A stretch of DNA of 64,000 nucleotides. It comes from Calcarisporiella thermophila CBS 279.70. Taxonomy: Eukaryota > Calcarisporiellomycota. The DNA lies in the NCBI RefSeq assembly GCF_041956535.1, contig NW_027192197.1, forward strand, positions 747,264 through 811,263, read 5' to 3'. The notes beneath the pieces were generated by a model. It did no database searches and was not told the DNA's origin. It saw nothing but the letters and a program-made list of their open reading frames with translations. Shown piece after piece: positions 22,642-32,297 of the stretch; positions within the stretch are counted from its first letter, which is position 1; every line of letters begins with the position of its first letter. The translations under genes and the position numbers were made by a program.

Positions 22642-24745
22642 CGACTAGGACAATTACGTAGGTCATGGCCAGTCTGCTTACATCCACGGCAAAGACGCAT
22701 CTTTACCTCATGCTGAGACTTCAGGCGTTTATTGGATTTAGGTCTACCTTTTGTCACGACTTCTTGTGGGTCGGCTATGCTAGCGATCGGCCCGGAGAAC
22801 CATATGGCCCAGCCGTAATAATTACCGGCTCCGAACGAGCAATAAATGAATTAAGTTCCTGTTTAGCCCTTTCAACAGGAAGATGCTGAACAAGCTGTTG
22901 AGCAGTTGATATAGCACGAGTAACCAAATTGAACAACACATCGTCGTCCACACATTTTGGAAATCCCATTTTAGCAATTTCCCAAGATTCCAGAGATTTA
23001 GAGGATTGCTGCTCAAAATTTGACGGCTCAGTGCTTTCCAATATGGTGGATCTGTGCGGTGTTATGAACCAGCGCTGTGCTATCTCCGATTCATAGATCA
23101 TATCCTTGCCTTGCTTTTTACGAAAAGTGAAGAGATGGGCATACGGGAGAAGATATTGCTTTACTGAGCTGCAGCCGCAGACTGATATATGACTGCTGTG
23201 CGATATTGGATAGTATTTTTCTATATTAAATATGGTGGTTAATTACTATCTTCTCTTGCCTGATATAATGATATAATAACTATCTTTGCCGCAGATCAAA
23301 TATAACCCATCTTTTTCAACAAGATCGAAATTCTCTATACGATGATACTGTTCAATAAGTTTTTCCATCGCGAATTCAGAGATTTTATCTTCCAAGTTGC
23401 CGAATGGGTGTGAGGGATAAAGCTTGTGTCGATTTCTAGCTTGATAAAGACAAAAAGCTCGATGTTTTTCCTGCTCATTAAAAAGTATGTCGAAAGACTC
23501 GAAGAGTTTGCTAAGACTGGCCTGAGTGGTGGTGAAACGCTTGAGAACTGCATGTTGCCCTTCTACACGCTGAGTCGAACACACGCCTAGATTAGTGTAA
23601 TCCGAGACAAATGCCTCTGCACACATTTCACGACGATTATACCAACGTTGAAGATAATCTGCCGTATTGGGGTATGCTTTAATTATCTCATTGTAATGCT
23701 CGTCGAATTCGTTTGGTGTCTGTGAGCTAAACAGCTTAGTAAGCTCTTTTGCAAAGTCTTTGTAGTTCTCAACCTTCCGGCACAAATGCACTTGTATATC
23801 CTTTGTTATATACCATGAACAAAGCTGGTGCTGAGCATGTGGGATAACATTACGGACAGCACTTATGAACGCTGGGTCTGAATCGCTAATCACTGTTCGT
23901 ATACTCTCAGTTGATTCTCTTTTCAAACAAGATATAAGTTGCTGGAGCGCCCACATAAATGCATGGGTAGATTCGCGTTTTAGTAGCGCAATTCCCATCA
24001 AAATCGTTTTGATATTTTCATCTACACCGACTAAAACCAAGCAAGGAAGGTTGAGGTGGTTGGTGCGATAGGTGCTATCAGCAATCGCGACCTCAGGACA
24101 CTTGTCCGCAAGTGAAACATGCGAGTTACGCACCCAAAATATTTTTTGCAGCTTGCCATTTTCCAATACGTATTTGACGGTATATTCGGTTGTATTCTCA
24201 AGCTTGGTCAACAAGGCAGCAATTTCGGACAGCTCACCCCTTTCTCTTCTAGTAATTGTCGCTAAAGCATTATGGAAATCCTTAGCCTGAATGGATTCAA
24301 TTTGGCTACGAACAAGACAAGTTGTGAGAGAAACACTACCTCCAAATTGAACAACATTCTGAGCAAACTGAACTGTTTCAGGGTTGGGTCTACGAAATCT
24401 GCGAGCAAAACGGATATCCTCGGGCTCCAAAGGATGATTATGCTCGATATTACCAGAGGTAACACAATAAGCATTTACGGCTTTTGAAAATCGAAATCGC
24501 AATATGAAAGGACAATCGCATTTCACTGTTGATACGGTTCTCATAGGTATTTCGTTATTCGAACTGTGTTGGCCTGATCGTGAACATGAAATAGTTAGTG
24601 CAGTGAGGAATCCAATAGTAAGATCTGAGCGTTCTACCCTCCATTCAAACCCAATACTAACTACATAATTGTTCATCCATTCAGTTATTTCGTCTCGATC
24701 TTTGAACATTCGGGATTTGAGATCAGAAATGGAGATGATAGTCAT
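22642..24745 (-). CDS. MULE/FAR1-type transposase, probably degenerate near the C-terminus
   Basis: The main frame 24745-23246 begins with a FAR1/WRKY-GCM1-type zinc-binding domain (VKCDCPF ... IEHNHPL) and a MULE DDE core: Asp in VAIADSTYRTN, Asp in TVISDSDPAF, and a late Glu in STQRVEGQHAV. The frame meets TAG TAA at 23243-23238 but continues in the same phase; a 60-nt intron at 23280-23221 (GTTATT ... TTAAC ... TATAG) would bypass both stops. The next part holds a SWIM-like motif in which the third cysteine is tyrosine (VCGCS ... LLPYAHLF). After the stop at 22775 a shifted frame encodes DPQEVVTKGRPKSNKR and a CCHC zinc knuckle (CRGCKQTGHDLRNC) ending at 22642-22644, typical of these transposases. 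So there is at least one frameshift or an unseen intron near 22780. Catalytic residues are intact. Confidence 0.85.
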
Positions 24746-24869
24746 TTTTACAAAGGAGAATGGAAAGATTCAAATTATAAAGGTTACGCTCAACTTGAAA
24801 ATAATAAAATTTTAATTTTACGCGCAAGTAATAAAAGTGAATGTGTGACTTGCTGTTAAATAAAATTAA

Positions 24870-24946
24870 ATAATTAACCAATTTAGCAGTAATTAACCAA
24901 CTTAGCGGTAATTAATAGTTATACCCGGGTACAAATAGAATTACCC
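24870..24946 (-). repeat. MULE terminal inverted repeat, right
   Basis: Reverse complement of 22391-22467 apart from small differences (one sub-repeat reads CTAAATTGG). Confidence 0.9.
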
Positions 24947-24955
24947 TTTAGAAAA
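24947..24955. repeat. Right target-site duplication of the MULE
   Basis: TTTAGAAAA, identical to 22382-22390. Confidence 0.9.
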
Positions 24956-25480
24956 ACAACCCTAACGGTCTGCTCCTAATGAGGATTTTTAATTGTTATT
25001 CTAAAAGTAGCTCTGTAATAATCTTCTACCTTTTTTTTTCCTTGTTATTGATGTGTTTTTTCATAGGATCTAATTCGAATTTCTATTCCTGATAACTTCG
25101 AATGTATTACAATTAAGTGCTCAGAATCATTAGCTTGAATTCCATAGGCGTCGAATGCTTAACATTCTTTGACAGATAACACAGTGCAACGGAAGACAAC
25201 GTTAAACAAGGTGACTTAAGCGCATTCTCAAATGATTTAATACAATTTAGATATTAAAGGCGAGCGTTTATATTGGCCTAGCAATAGGAGTATAGAGATT
25301 ATGGGATTACAATTGCTTGCACATCATTGTCCAATACGTATGTCGATAACAAAAGATGGATTTTTTGTGTCATTAATTCAATAAAATGCTTTCTTAAGGG
25401 TCCATATGTCTTCTTGTTTCAATTGGCAAATTCATAATGTCATAAAGTCCATCGTCATCCAGTAGTCCATTAGTCTATGA
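24956..25480. other. 3' flank of the NB-ARC/TPR remnant
   Basis: AT-rich, no gene. It resembles the 3' flank of the TPR gene (17441-17765), including AATTGTTATTC and the AAGGGTCCATA block, so it was probably contiguous with the pseudogene before the MULE landed. Confidence 0.45.
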
Positions 25481-25790
25481 GTGCCAGGGAAAATACGACC
25501 TAGCTGGGCCATTTTTTCAACGAGTGCGGACGAACATTGAGAGAGGGATGACAATCGATAACCCATTTACTGCAGACGAACTTAATAACTTAGCCGGACT
25601 CTATGAGAGCCAGGGGAAATATGGGCTAGCTGAGCCTTTATTTAATCGAGTGCTGACAAGCTTGGAGAAAGCGCTAGGATCTGAGCACGCAGATATTGCG
25701 AGAACACTTAATAAGTTAGTCCGACTCTATGAGAGCCAAGGAAAATATGAACAAGCTAAATCTCTACAAAAAAGAGCTTTTAGCATTTAG
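25481..25790 (+). pseudogene. TPR-repeat fragment
   Basis: An open stretch from 25524 to the stop at 25788 encodes about two and a half kinesin-light-chain-type TPR units (LNNLAGLYESQGKYGLAEPL; LGSEHADIARTLNKL; GKYEQAKSL). Upstream bases 25484-25523 read as another half unit in a different frame. No start, P-loop or complete domain is present. It is the remains of a third array, or of the end of the 20.3-22.4 kb gene. Confidence 0.75.
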
Positions 25791-26077
25791 AGACATTACA
25801 TTTTGATCTGTTCGCAGAGCACTGTAGTCATTCTGGAAAATTTAAACTTGATCCAGAAATACCATAGCAGTCAAATTCTAAAAGGATTAATAATTATTAT
25901 TTTAAAGAATGGTTTTGTGATAATCTATTTAGTATCTATTTTTGGTGCGATCTTTTATAGTGCTTTGACATTAGTGCAAAGACATGTTTTGAGAAATGAG
26001 GTTTTTATTAAACCCTACAAAACCCGCCCGGTGAAAACCGCTAGAAAACATATAGAAGCATGTTTAACAGATGGAGG
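25791..26077. other. AT-rich spacer
   Basis: Contains an open frame (25803-26159, plus) with a hydrophobic stretch but no recognisable motif; treated as non-coding. Confidence 0.35.
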
Positions 26078-26200
26078 ACGTTCACGATTCCCTCAAATTT
26101 TCAACAAATTCACTAAAATTTGTAGACTCTTCTCCCATTATGAATATCGTGAAAAGTAGGTGAAAAGTTAGTTTTTAAAAAATTTAGGAATCGTGAACGT
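26078..26200. mobile_element. MITE-like inverted-repeat element, about 123 bp
   Basis: ACGTTCACGATTCC at 26078-26091 is repeated in inverted orientation at 26187-26200 (GGAATCGTGAACGT), and the match loosely extends into AAATTTT on both sides. It is non-coding inside, and sits at the edge of the primase-like fragment. No clear target duplication was seen, so a simple inverted repeat or hairpin is the alternative. Confidence 0.45.
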
Positions 26201-26926
26201 TCAATGGGCTCACGATCCACAAACAAAGAGTCGAGAAAAGCTTCAACTAGCGGTAGTGGTTCTGTATCGTCGCAAAGTTCCACATCAGAATCATATTTTG
26301 TAGGCACGGTGTGAGTAATATAGGGTCATCCTCTTCAATTGCTTCATGAAGCTACTTGTATATCATTACTAAAGCGAGCAATTGGGAGAACAATAACAAA
26401 GATCAAACCTACCATTTCAATAAACCACTTTTCCTGCAGAATGTTTTCAAAAACCAATGTACGCCCATTGTCATCAGTCGGCCGTGCAATAATGTGATAT
26501 GAAGGTTTCATCGTTGAGGATCCTGTATGCTGATGTGCACTAGAGACTGCAAATCCGGATGCACTCCCACAATGTACCCCGAAAGGTTCCTGCAATACTC
26601 TAGTGTAGACCTCAAACAAATATCTGCAAATATACGCAAATATTTCAGCATTTGTTGACCACCGCATCCACAGGTTCAATTCCACTCACCTGACTATGGT
26701 ACTCTCTTGAAATTGATCGCGTCTAAATACCGACCACCCTGGCGACACTTTTCACCCGTTCAAGAAAACGAGGAACATCATCGACTATTCCAAAGGCAGA
26801 CATTCCTCGTTTCACTAGAACATTATCTTCATTTTTACGCTGAAGAGCAAACGCTTGCGGACCACAATCATCTGTTCGTGCCCTATCGTAAAAAAATACC
26901 GTCTCATGAAATACAAATTGCTTCAT
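26201..26926 (-). pseudogene. N-terminal part of a virus-like primase (D5-type primase-helicase), frameshifted
   Basis: Three minus-strand open pieces follow each other: 26926-26723 (starting MKQFVFHETVFFYDRAR), 26685-26344 (containing MKPSYHIIARP, resembling the SYH strand of archaeo-eukaryotic primases) and 26307-26201 (PLVEAFLDSLFVDREP). They look like one protein broken by frameshifts and stops. I place it with the primase-helicases of large DNA viruses and related elements because a matching superfamily 3 helicase fragment lies 3 kb away, but the primase match rests on a short motif. Order relative to the helicase fragment is not collinear. Confidence 0.4.
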
Positions 26927-27128
26927 GTATTTGATGGATGGCTAAGTGGATAACAAGATAAAATTTTTCTGATTCCACCCCCCCCTCTCCCCCACAAGCC
27001 ACTATTTGATTCTAGGAAACTTTTGGAATCGATGGGAAGTTTGGGCAGTTGAGTACCTCCAGCCAAATTACTATGCGCAGCACAGCCTCCCAACTGGATC
27101 ATTTCCTCCTTGCCTATTACCCAACCTA

Positions 27129-28781
27129 AAGTACCTCCGGAAAATTTTGGGGCAACTTCGTATTTTTAATAATTTGATCATATTTCCTGAAAGTCTACTA
27201 TTACAAATAAATATTATTTATATTTTAAAAACTAACTTTGCCTGCTTTCATTATGTTCACAATATTGGTTATTTTGTTTGCAACTTTACAGGGATATAGC
27301 GATTTATTATTAAAATGAAGTGGGACAATTTTGACCAATATAAACCGGGGTTGATTTGTACCCTTGTAACTCGATATCTAAAGGTGTCTATGGCGCGAAA
27401 GTTGCTCAACGTTTTCTGCTAACCAGACTCTTATTTATTGTATAAAACAAGCCCTATGCCTCGAATCACCCCAAGTAAACGTGCTCGCTTATCCGTCCTC
27501 CTCGAAGAGGGATACTCGACACGCGAAATTGCCGCCCGAGAAGGCATTGGAAAAAGTAGCGTGGCAAGAATACTCCAGAATAAAGAGAATGCATCAATTA
27601 ATCCTCCAAGAAAGAAAAGGGGTCGCCCACGCAAATTATCCATCCGTGGTGAAAATAGATTATGTAGAAGCGTGGCGACAGGAGAGTGTAAGAACGCAGT
27701 CAAGGCGCAAGAACTTTGGAACGAGACGACTGAGGAGGCTATATCCGTGAACACTGTTCGTGAAGCACTCCATCGTAATGATTTTGTAGCTAGGGTCAAG
27801 AGAAAAAACCCTTTTCTATCGAAAAGGCATCGCCTTAGGAGACTGGCATTTGCAAAGAAATACAGCAGTTGGACCATAGAAGATTGGAGCCGTGTCATAT
27901 TTTCGGACGAGTGCCAAATACGCATCTTTGGCAATGAAAGGCGAGAGTGGTTCTGGAAGAAGCGTAATGAACCACTACAAGGGCGTCATATACAGCCAAC
28001 GATCAAACACGGTGGCGGAAACATTATGATGTGGGGATGCATGACTTCATACGGCATTGGAAGGGCATGTCGCATAATAGAAAATCTTAACACTGAAATA
28101 TATTCAAGAATCCTCGACCAAGAGATGATAGCCACTCTTCAACTGTATAATCTCAGCAAACAAGAAATAATGTTTCAACACGACTACGACCCCAAGCACA
28201 AAGCCAAACTCATTGATCGATGGTTTGAAAATAATCAAATCCAAGTTCTCGATTGGCCTTCACAATCTCCAGATCTCAACCCCATAGAAAATTTATGGGC
28301 TGAGATAAAAGTACGTCTGAGGAGCAGATTCCCAAAGATAACGAGCCAGGATGATCTGTGGGAAAAGGTGAATATCGTCTGGGAGTCACTCACTCAGGAG
28401 GATTGTTTGAAGTTGATCCGCACGGTGACGGAACGGATCCAAGCCGTTATTAAGGCAAAAGGAGGATATACTAAGTGGTAGTGGGAGAGCACTTTATTTA
28501 TACAAATTATTGAGTATTCATTATAATGCCCATGTAAAGAAAGAGAATAAAATGTTGGCACCATGTAAAATCTCTATATATGAATTTAAGAAATTTTCCG
28601 AAATATATTAATATTTCACTTGAAGAGAATTAGTAAAGGGTATTCAGTTGTATATGTAATGGTAACGGTGTAAATGGGCTTTTCAAATATTTAATAGTTT
28701 TTTATACGGTCGTTGTTTGTAAAGAAATATTTAGGTAAAAGAAAAAATTTTTAGGTGCCCCAAAAATTTCCGGAGATACTT
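27129..28781 (+). mobile_element. Tc1/mariner transposon, 1,653 bp, full-length
   Basis: Terminal inverted repeats of about 26 bp (AAGTACCTCCGGAAAATTTT at 27129; right end ending CCGGAGATACTT at 28781) match at 24 of 26 positions, and both ends are flanked by TA (27127-27128 and 28782-28783), the expected target duplication. The single gene is an apparently intact DD34E transposase. It lies between the two virus-like primase-helicase fragments. Confidence 0.92.
27456..28481 (+). CDS. Tc1/mariner DD34E transposase
   Basis: 341 aa, uninterrupted. The N-terminal paired-type helix-turn-helix region (GYSTREIAAREGIGKSSVAR) and an AT-hook-like KKRGRPRKLS linker bind the inverted repeats. The RNase H-like core has Asp in VIFSDECQI, Asp in FQHDYDPKHKA and Glu in LNPIENLWAEIK with exactly 34 residues between the last two, so the DD34E triad is complete. 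A TATA-like TATAAAAC lies 15 bases upstream of the ATG at 27456. Open frame, intact triad and intact ends suggest recent or current activity. Confidence 0.95.
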   Translation: MPRITPSKRARLSVLLEEGYSTREIAAREGIGKSSVARILQNKENASINPPRKKRGRPRKLSIRGENRLCRSVATGECKNAVKAQELWNETTEEAISVNTVREALHRNDFVARVKRKNPFLSKRHRLRRLAFAKKYSSWTIEDWSRVIFSDECQIRIFGNERREWFWKKRNEPLQGRHIQPTIKHGGGNIMMWGCMTSYGIGRACRIIENLNTEIYSRILDQEMIATLQLYNLSKQEIMFQHDYDPKHKAKLIDRWFENNQIQVLDWPSQSPDLNPIENLWAEIKVRLRSRFPKITSQDDLWEKVNIVWESLTQEDCLKLIRTVTERIQAVIKAKGGYTKW

Positions 28782-28783
28782 TA

Positions 28784-29041
28784 TATACCTATCATTTTAT
28801 TTTCTTTTTTTTTCACTTTTTTATTATTTCAAAAAATAAAGATTATAAAAAACAATAAAGGATAACCCCCCCCCCCAGTATATGAAGATCACTTTATGAA
28901 AAATATTCATAGGATGATATTCTCAGCAGGGAATAAAAAAGATTTATAAGAATATAGCATATAAACCGAAACAAAAATCTTAATACTAGTATTATACTTA
29001 TAACAAGACTATTAGAATGGGCTCATATATCATGTATAATA
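28784..29041. other. AT-rich spacer with poly-C tract
   Basis: No gene. Contains an 11-C run at about 28866-28876. Confidence 0.5.
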
Positions 29042-29224
29042 CTAACAGGACTCTCCAGGTTCATCACATCTAGGACCTTTCACACACTGGTATCCTGAAC
29101 ATATGCATCCAGGATCACAGTCCAGGGTAGCTCTACAACTACCACAACAATCACACCATCCCGCGTTTACCACGGACAGTGATGCAATAGCAAAAATCAA
29201 AAAAAGGGTCGCTGTTATTTTCAT
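29042..29224 (-). CDS. Cysteine-rich secreted peptide (60 aa)
   Basis: Single-exon gene. Residues 1-21 are a clear signal peptide (TLFLIFAIASLSVVNA). The mature peptide of 39 residues has ten cysteines, spaced C-x-CC-x2-C-x6-C-x3-C-x-C-x4-C-x5-C-x6-C, enough for five disulphides. A TATA box (CTATAAATAG on the minus strand, near 29276-29285) lies about 55 bases upstream. Knottin- or defensin-like antimicrobial peptides and small secreted effectors have this shape, but I do not recognise the spacing. It stands alone in the transposon-rich block. Confidence 0.7.
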   Translation of the reverse strand: MKITATLFLIFAIASLSVVNAGWCDCCGSCRATLDCDPGCICSGYQCVKGPRCDEPGESC

Positions 29225-29789
29225 TTCTTAAATGAGTTATCAATTCTTGACCGTTAAATTCCCAGCAAAAGGACCTATTTATAGGGAGAAACTATTGAAA
29301 ACCTAATATCAATGCGTATATTCTTTGGAGTCGTAAAATTTCTCTCACCTGATTTAAAGGAAGCTGCAAAGTACATGTGCTATACCGGTCTAAGATAAGG
29401 ATAAAATCCGCCATATAGTTATATCCTTTTTAAGTCATGTTTTTTGGACTTTATTTGAAACTCACTTATATTAACGGACTCGGGTCCGTATAAAGCATAG
29501 TGAAAAATATAAAAAATTGTAAAGAGAATTAACGTTCCAATATATGATATCAGGTGTAGAGAACTTTGCAGCATATATGCTTCTATGGTTATTGCATAAT
29601 GGTGGGTTTTTCAATTTTTCTCTACTTTTTTTTATCAAATTGATCATATTAATTAAAAATTGCATGAAAATTAGTGGTATCGATACAATTGTGCTAAGCT
29701 CTCAATGGATGCTTGACTGTAATTAATCAAATATTCGTATACCAAAGCAATGCCATTGACGGTTCAGTCCTCCTTGAGCAGTACGTGCT
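29225..29789. other. AT-rich spacer
   Basis: No gene seen beyond the peptide promoter; short open frames on both strands overlap and lack motifs. Confidence 0.5.
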
Positions 29790-30700
29790 TTAAAAATATA
29801 AGGCAACATTCGTCGATCGCCTGGAAGGGAGAGCTTCCAGGCGATTGACGAGTGTTGTCTTTCCCATCATATTAGTACTACTGATATTAGCCTGTGCTCG
29901 CACATAGTCTCGAAATTTTGAATAGATGGCTGAAGAGGGTGTATAAAGCTTTCGTTGAATCGCTTCTTCTAATGGGAGCAACGCTTCTGCAATCTCGCAT
30001 TTTTCCGTCAGAAAGTGCTCAAAATAATCAACGTCTCGCCAAAATGCTCGAGTATCCTGTTCAATGGATGCTGACCATTTGATCCGGCGTTCCTGATAGT
30101 AACGATAAGACCCTCGCAATAGCCAGAGCAAAAGTTGACGTCGAAACGTCACTTCCAGGACTTTGTCGTCGATACATTTGTCCGCCACACGTTCGTTTTT
30201 TTCCAGTTCGTCACCCGGTTGCTTCTCTGTGTTGAAGAATATATTGAACTTGAATACGCGTATACGAGAAGTTAAGGAGCGCTCAACCTGGACGCTGGGC
30301 ATCGCGTTTGTGCTCACGATGAATGTGTGTGTCGGATAACGTATCGTAAATGATGACTATCCGTACGCCTTACGAATTATCAAGGCGTCTCCTCCTGAGA
30401 GCTGCTTTAGTTTAGCCACATTGAGCTCTTCGTTCACGTTTAGCTTGTCTATAAGCGCAAACAGAGCTCCGAACAAGGCAACCAGTTGGGCTGTGTGTGC
30501 ATTTTCACTAGTTTTGGCCGTTTTAGAGATCACCTTTTTATGGACATTTTATCTCCATAATCAAGGTGAATTATCCAGAGAAAGTCATCTTCGTTATCAT
30601 ATAAGATGGTGCGGAAGCTATGTTCCAAAAGCAACTACTAAAGTCTCCCTTATACGTTTTGCCGCAGCCAACGCATTTGGACCCCGCGCCAGATAAAGTG
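29790..30700 (-). pseudogene. Superfamily 3 helicase fragment of a D5-like (virus/plasmid) primase-helicase
   Basis: The minus strand encodes, in order, a degenerate P-loop (GSKCVGCGKT, near 30680), then ALFALIDKLNVNEELNVA, LKQLSGGDALIIRKAYG, a TAG at 30359-30357, and in the same frame FTIRYPTHTFIVSTNAMP, RIRVFKFNIFF and a helical C-terminus to 29790. The LKQLSGGD block, the STN sensor and the RIR(V)xxF strand in this spacing are the signature of D5/P4-type helicases that load replication of large DNA viruses and plasmids. The P-loop part is in another frame, and the N-terminal primase is missing because the C2 gene starts at 30916. It is a dead insertion, not a cellular gene. Confidence 0.75.
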
Positions 30701-30915
30701 CTTGTCGCGGGTCGAATGTCAGCTTTCGTGTTATTTATAGAATTCTCGAATTAAATAAAGGGGATAGTGTAGCCAGTCAGGCTTGGTGTGGGAGCCCCAT
30801 TGTTGGTGGCGGGAATTCGAAATAAATTGGCCGGGCTTATATCTCGTTCCTCTTTCGTTCTTCTCTTTTTTCCCAACCATCTGTCTCGTTCTTTTCTCGT
30901 ATTTCACCACGCATC

Positions 30916-32297
30916 ATGGCCTCCGGAAACCTCGAAGTTCGCGTTATTTGCGGACGCGACATGAAAAACCAGGTAAATGCCTCTTTTGCACCTCCTCCAT
31001 GAAGTCCCCAAGAATCTAATGCATTGCATCCGTGAACCATTTCGCGCATCCTTTTCATCAGGAAATTATGGGCAAACAAGACCCGTACACAAAGCTTGGA
31101 TTTGACGTCACTGGCAAGGAGCTTGCCAAGACTCAAACACATCGCGCTGGAGGTCAGAATCCTCAGTGGAACCAGAATTTCAACTTCAATGTTTATCCCC
31201 AGAATTCCGAACTTTTCGTGGAGGTGAGTTCAATTTTCGTCCAGTACATCGTTATCCAATAACGCATTGATTTCTCTGTTGAAATTTAAGGTATGGGATG
31301 AGGAGGCTGCACTGGATGATCTCATTGGCTTCTGTGCAATTCCACTCGATCAAGTGTACCGCAACAACGGCTATATGAACGCGTGGTTCGAGATTTTTTT
31401 GGTAGGGTTGTTATTGGGAAACCTTAATTTACAATCAAGGGTCCCGGGCTGACGTTTTTATTCTCATCATTAATTAGCCCAAGGGTTATACCTCGGGAGA
31501 AATCAATCTGATTCTTATCCACCAAAACCAACAGCCCCAAAATACGGGCTATGGCCCAGTCAAGGGCTACTCCTACATGAACCCGCAGCACCTGCAGCGC
31601 ATGAAGTCCAGTGAAAAGCGCAAGGTTGCTGCTGAGGTCGGAGCGGTGGGTCTTGGCGGTGCACTTGCCGTCGGTGCTGGCTTCCTTGTAAATAAAATCA
31701 TCCAAGACCAGCGACACGCGGAAGATGAGAAGCGTCACCAAGAGGAGGAGGCAGCGCGTTTACAGCAGGAGGCCGAGCAGCGCAGACAGCAGGAGGAACT
31801 CGCACGCCGGCAGCAATTGGATGAGGAGCGACGCCGATTTGAGCAAGAGAAGCAGCAGTGGTCTCAGCAACAGCATCAATCACAGACATCGCCACAATAT
31901 CAGCAGCACCAAGGTGGTGGTGACTTTGGTGGTGTGAAGCATTATGGAGGTGGTCATGGTGCCCGTGAATGGGATCCTGTTGGCACGTACGTAAACCATA
32001 ATTGATGCGCTGGTCCTCTAGGTATTCTTTTAACGCTATTTTGTAGATATGCTATGGGAGATCGCGTCAGCTATCATGGCCGCACCTACGTCTGCTTACA
32101 GGGCCATACTTCCAACCCTACCTGGTAATATTTTAACCTGTATTGGATATATTTTTATTTACAAGCAATTAACCCGTGTATTTATGTAGGATGCCCGGTA
32201 CCTATACATGCTCTCCCCTTACTGTATAGTAAAACACCTGACCTTTTTTCTCTTTGTTTATATAGGTGTAGCTCACTCGCTCTGGCAGGCCCAATAA
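30916..32297 (+). CDS. C2-domain, glycine-zipper, coiled-coil and chitin-binding-like protein, copy 2 (7 exons)
   Basis: Exons: 30916-30972, 31062-31223, 31291-31401, 31478-31986, 32047-32124, 32190-32197 and 32266-32297, giving 318 aa in unbroken phase. The order matches copy 1 at 4422-5658: C2 domain (MASGNLEVRVICGRDM ... KQDPYTKLGF ... NPQWNQNFNF ... LDDLIGFCAIPL), a glycine-zipper-like stretch (GLGGALAVGAGFLVNKI), a Gln/Glu/Arg coiled coil, a His/Gly/Gln spacer, then GDRVSYHGRTYVCLQGHTS, NPTWMPG and VAHSLWQ. The sixth exon is only 8 nt (GATGCCCG); it is needed to read the conserved NPTW-x-PG-VAHSLWQ end found uninterrupted in copy 1. No signal peptide. Function unknown; membrane-tethering at sites of wall synthesis is one guess. 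Confidence 0.85.

Larger units (their letters stand above)
22391..24946 (-). mobile_element. Mutator-like (MULE/FAR1) DNA transposon, 2,556 bp
   Basis: Bounded by near-identical inverted repeats of about 77 bp (22391-22467 and 24870-24946) starting GGGTAATTCTATTTGTACCC, and by a perfect 9-bp target duplication. Each inverted repeat contains GCTAAGTTGGTTAATTA twice in direct order (one copy with a G-to-A change at the right end). The only gene is the transposase on the minus strand. The element lies just downstream of the NB-ARC/TPR remnant. Confidence 0.93.

Noticed and set aside
25803-26159. 118-codon plus-strand frame as a gene
   Set aside because: Hydrophobic but without a motif, in AT-rich DNA, and overlapping the inverted-repeat element.
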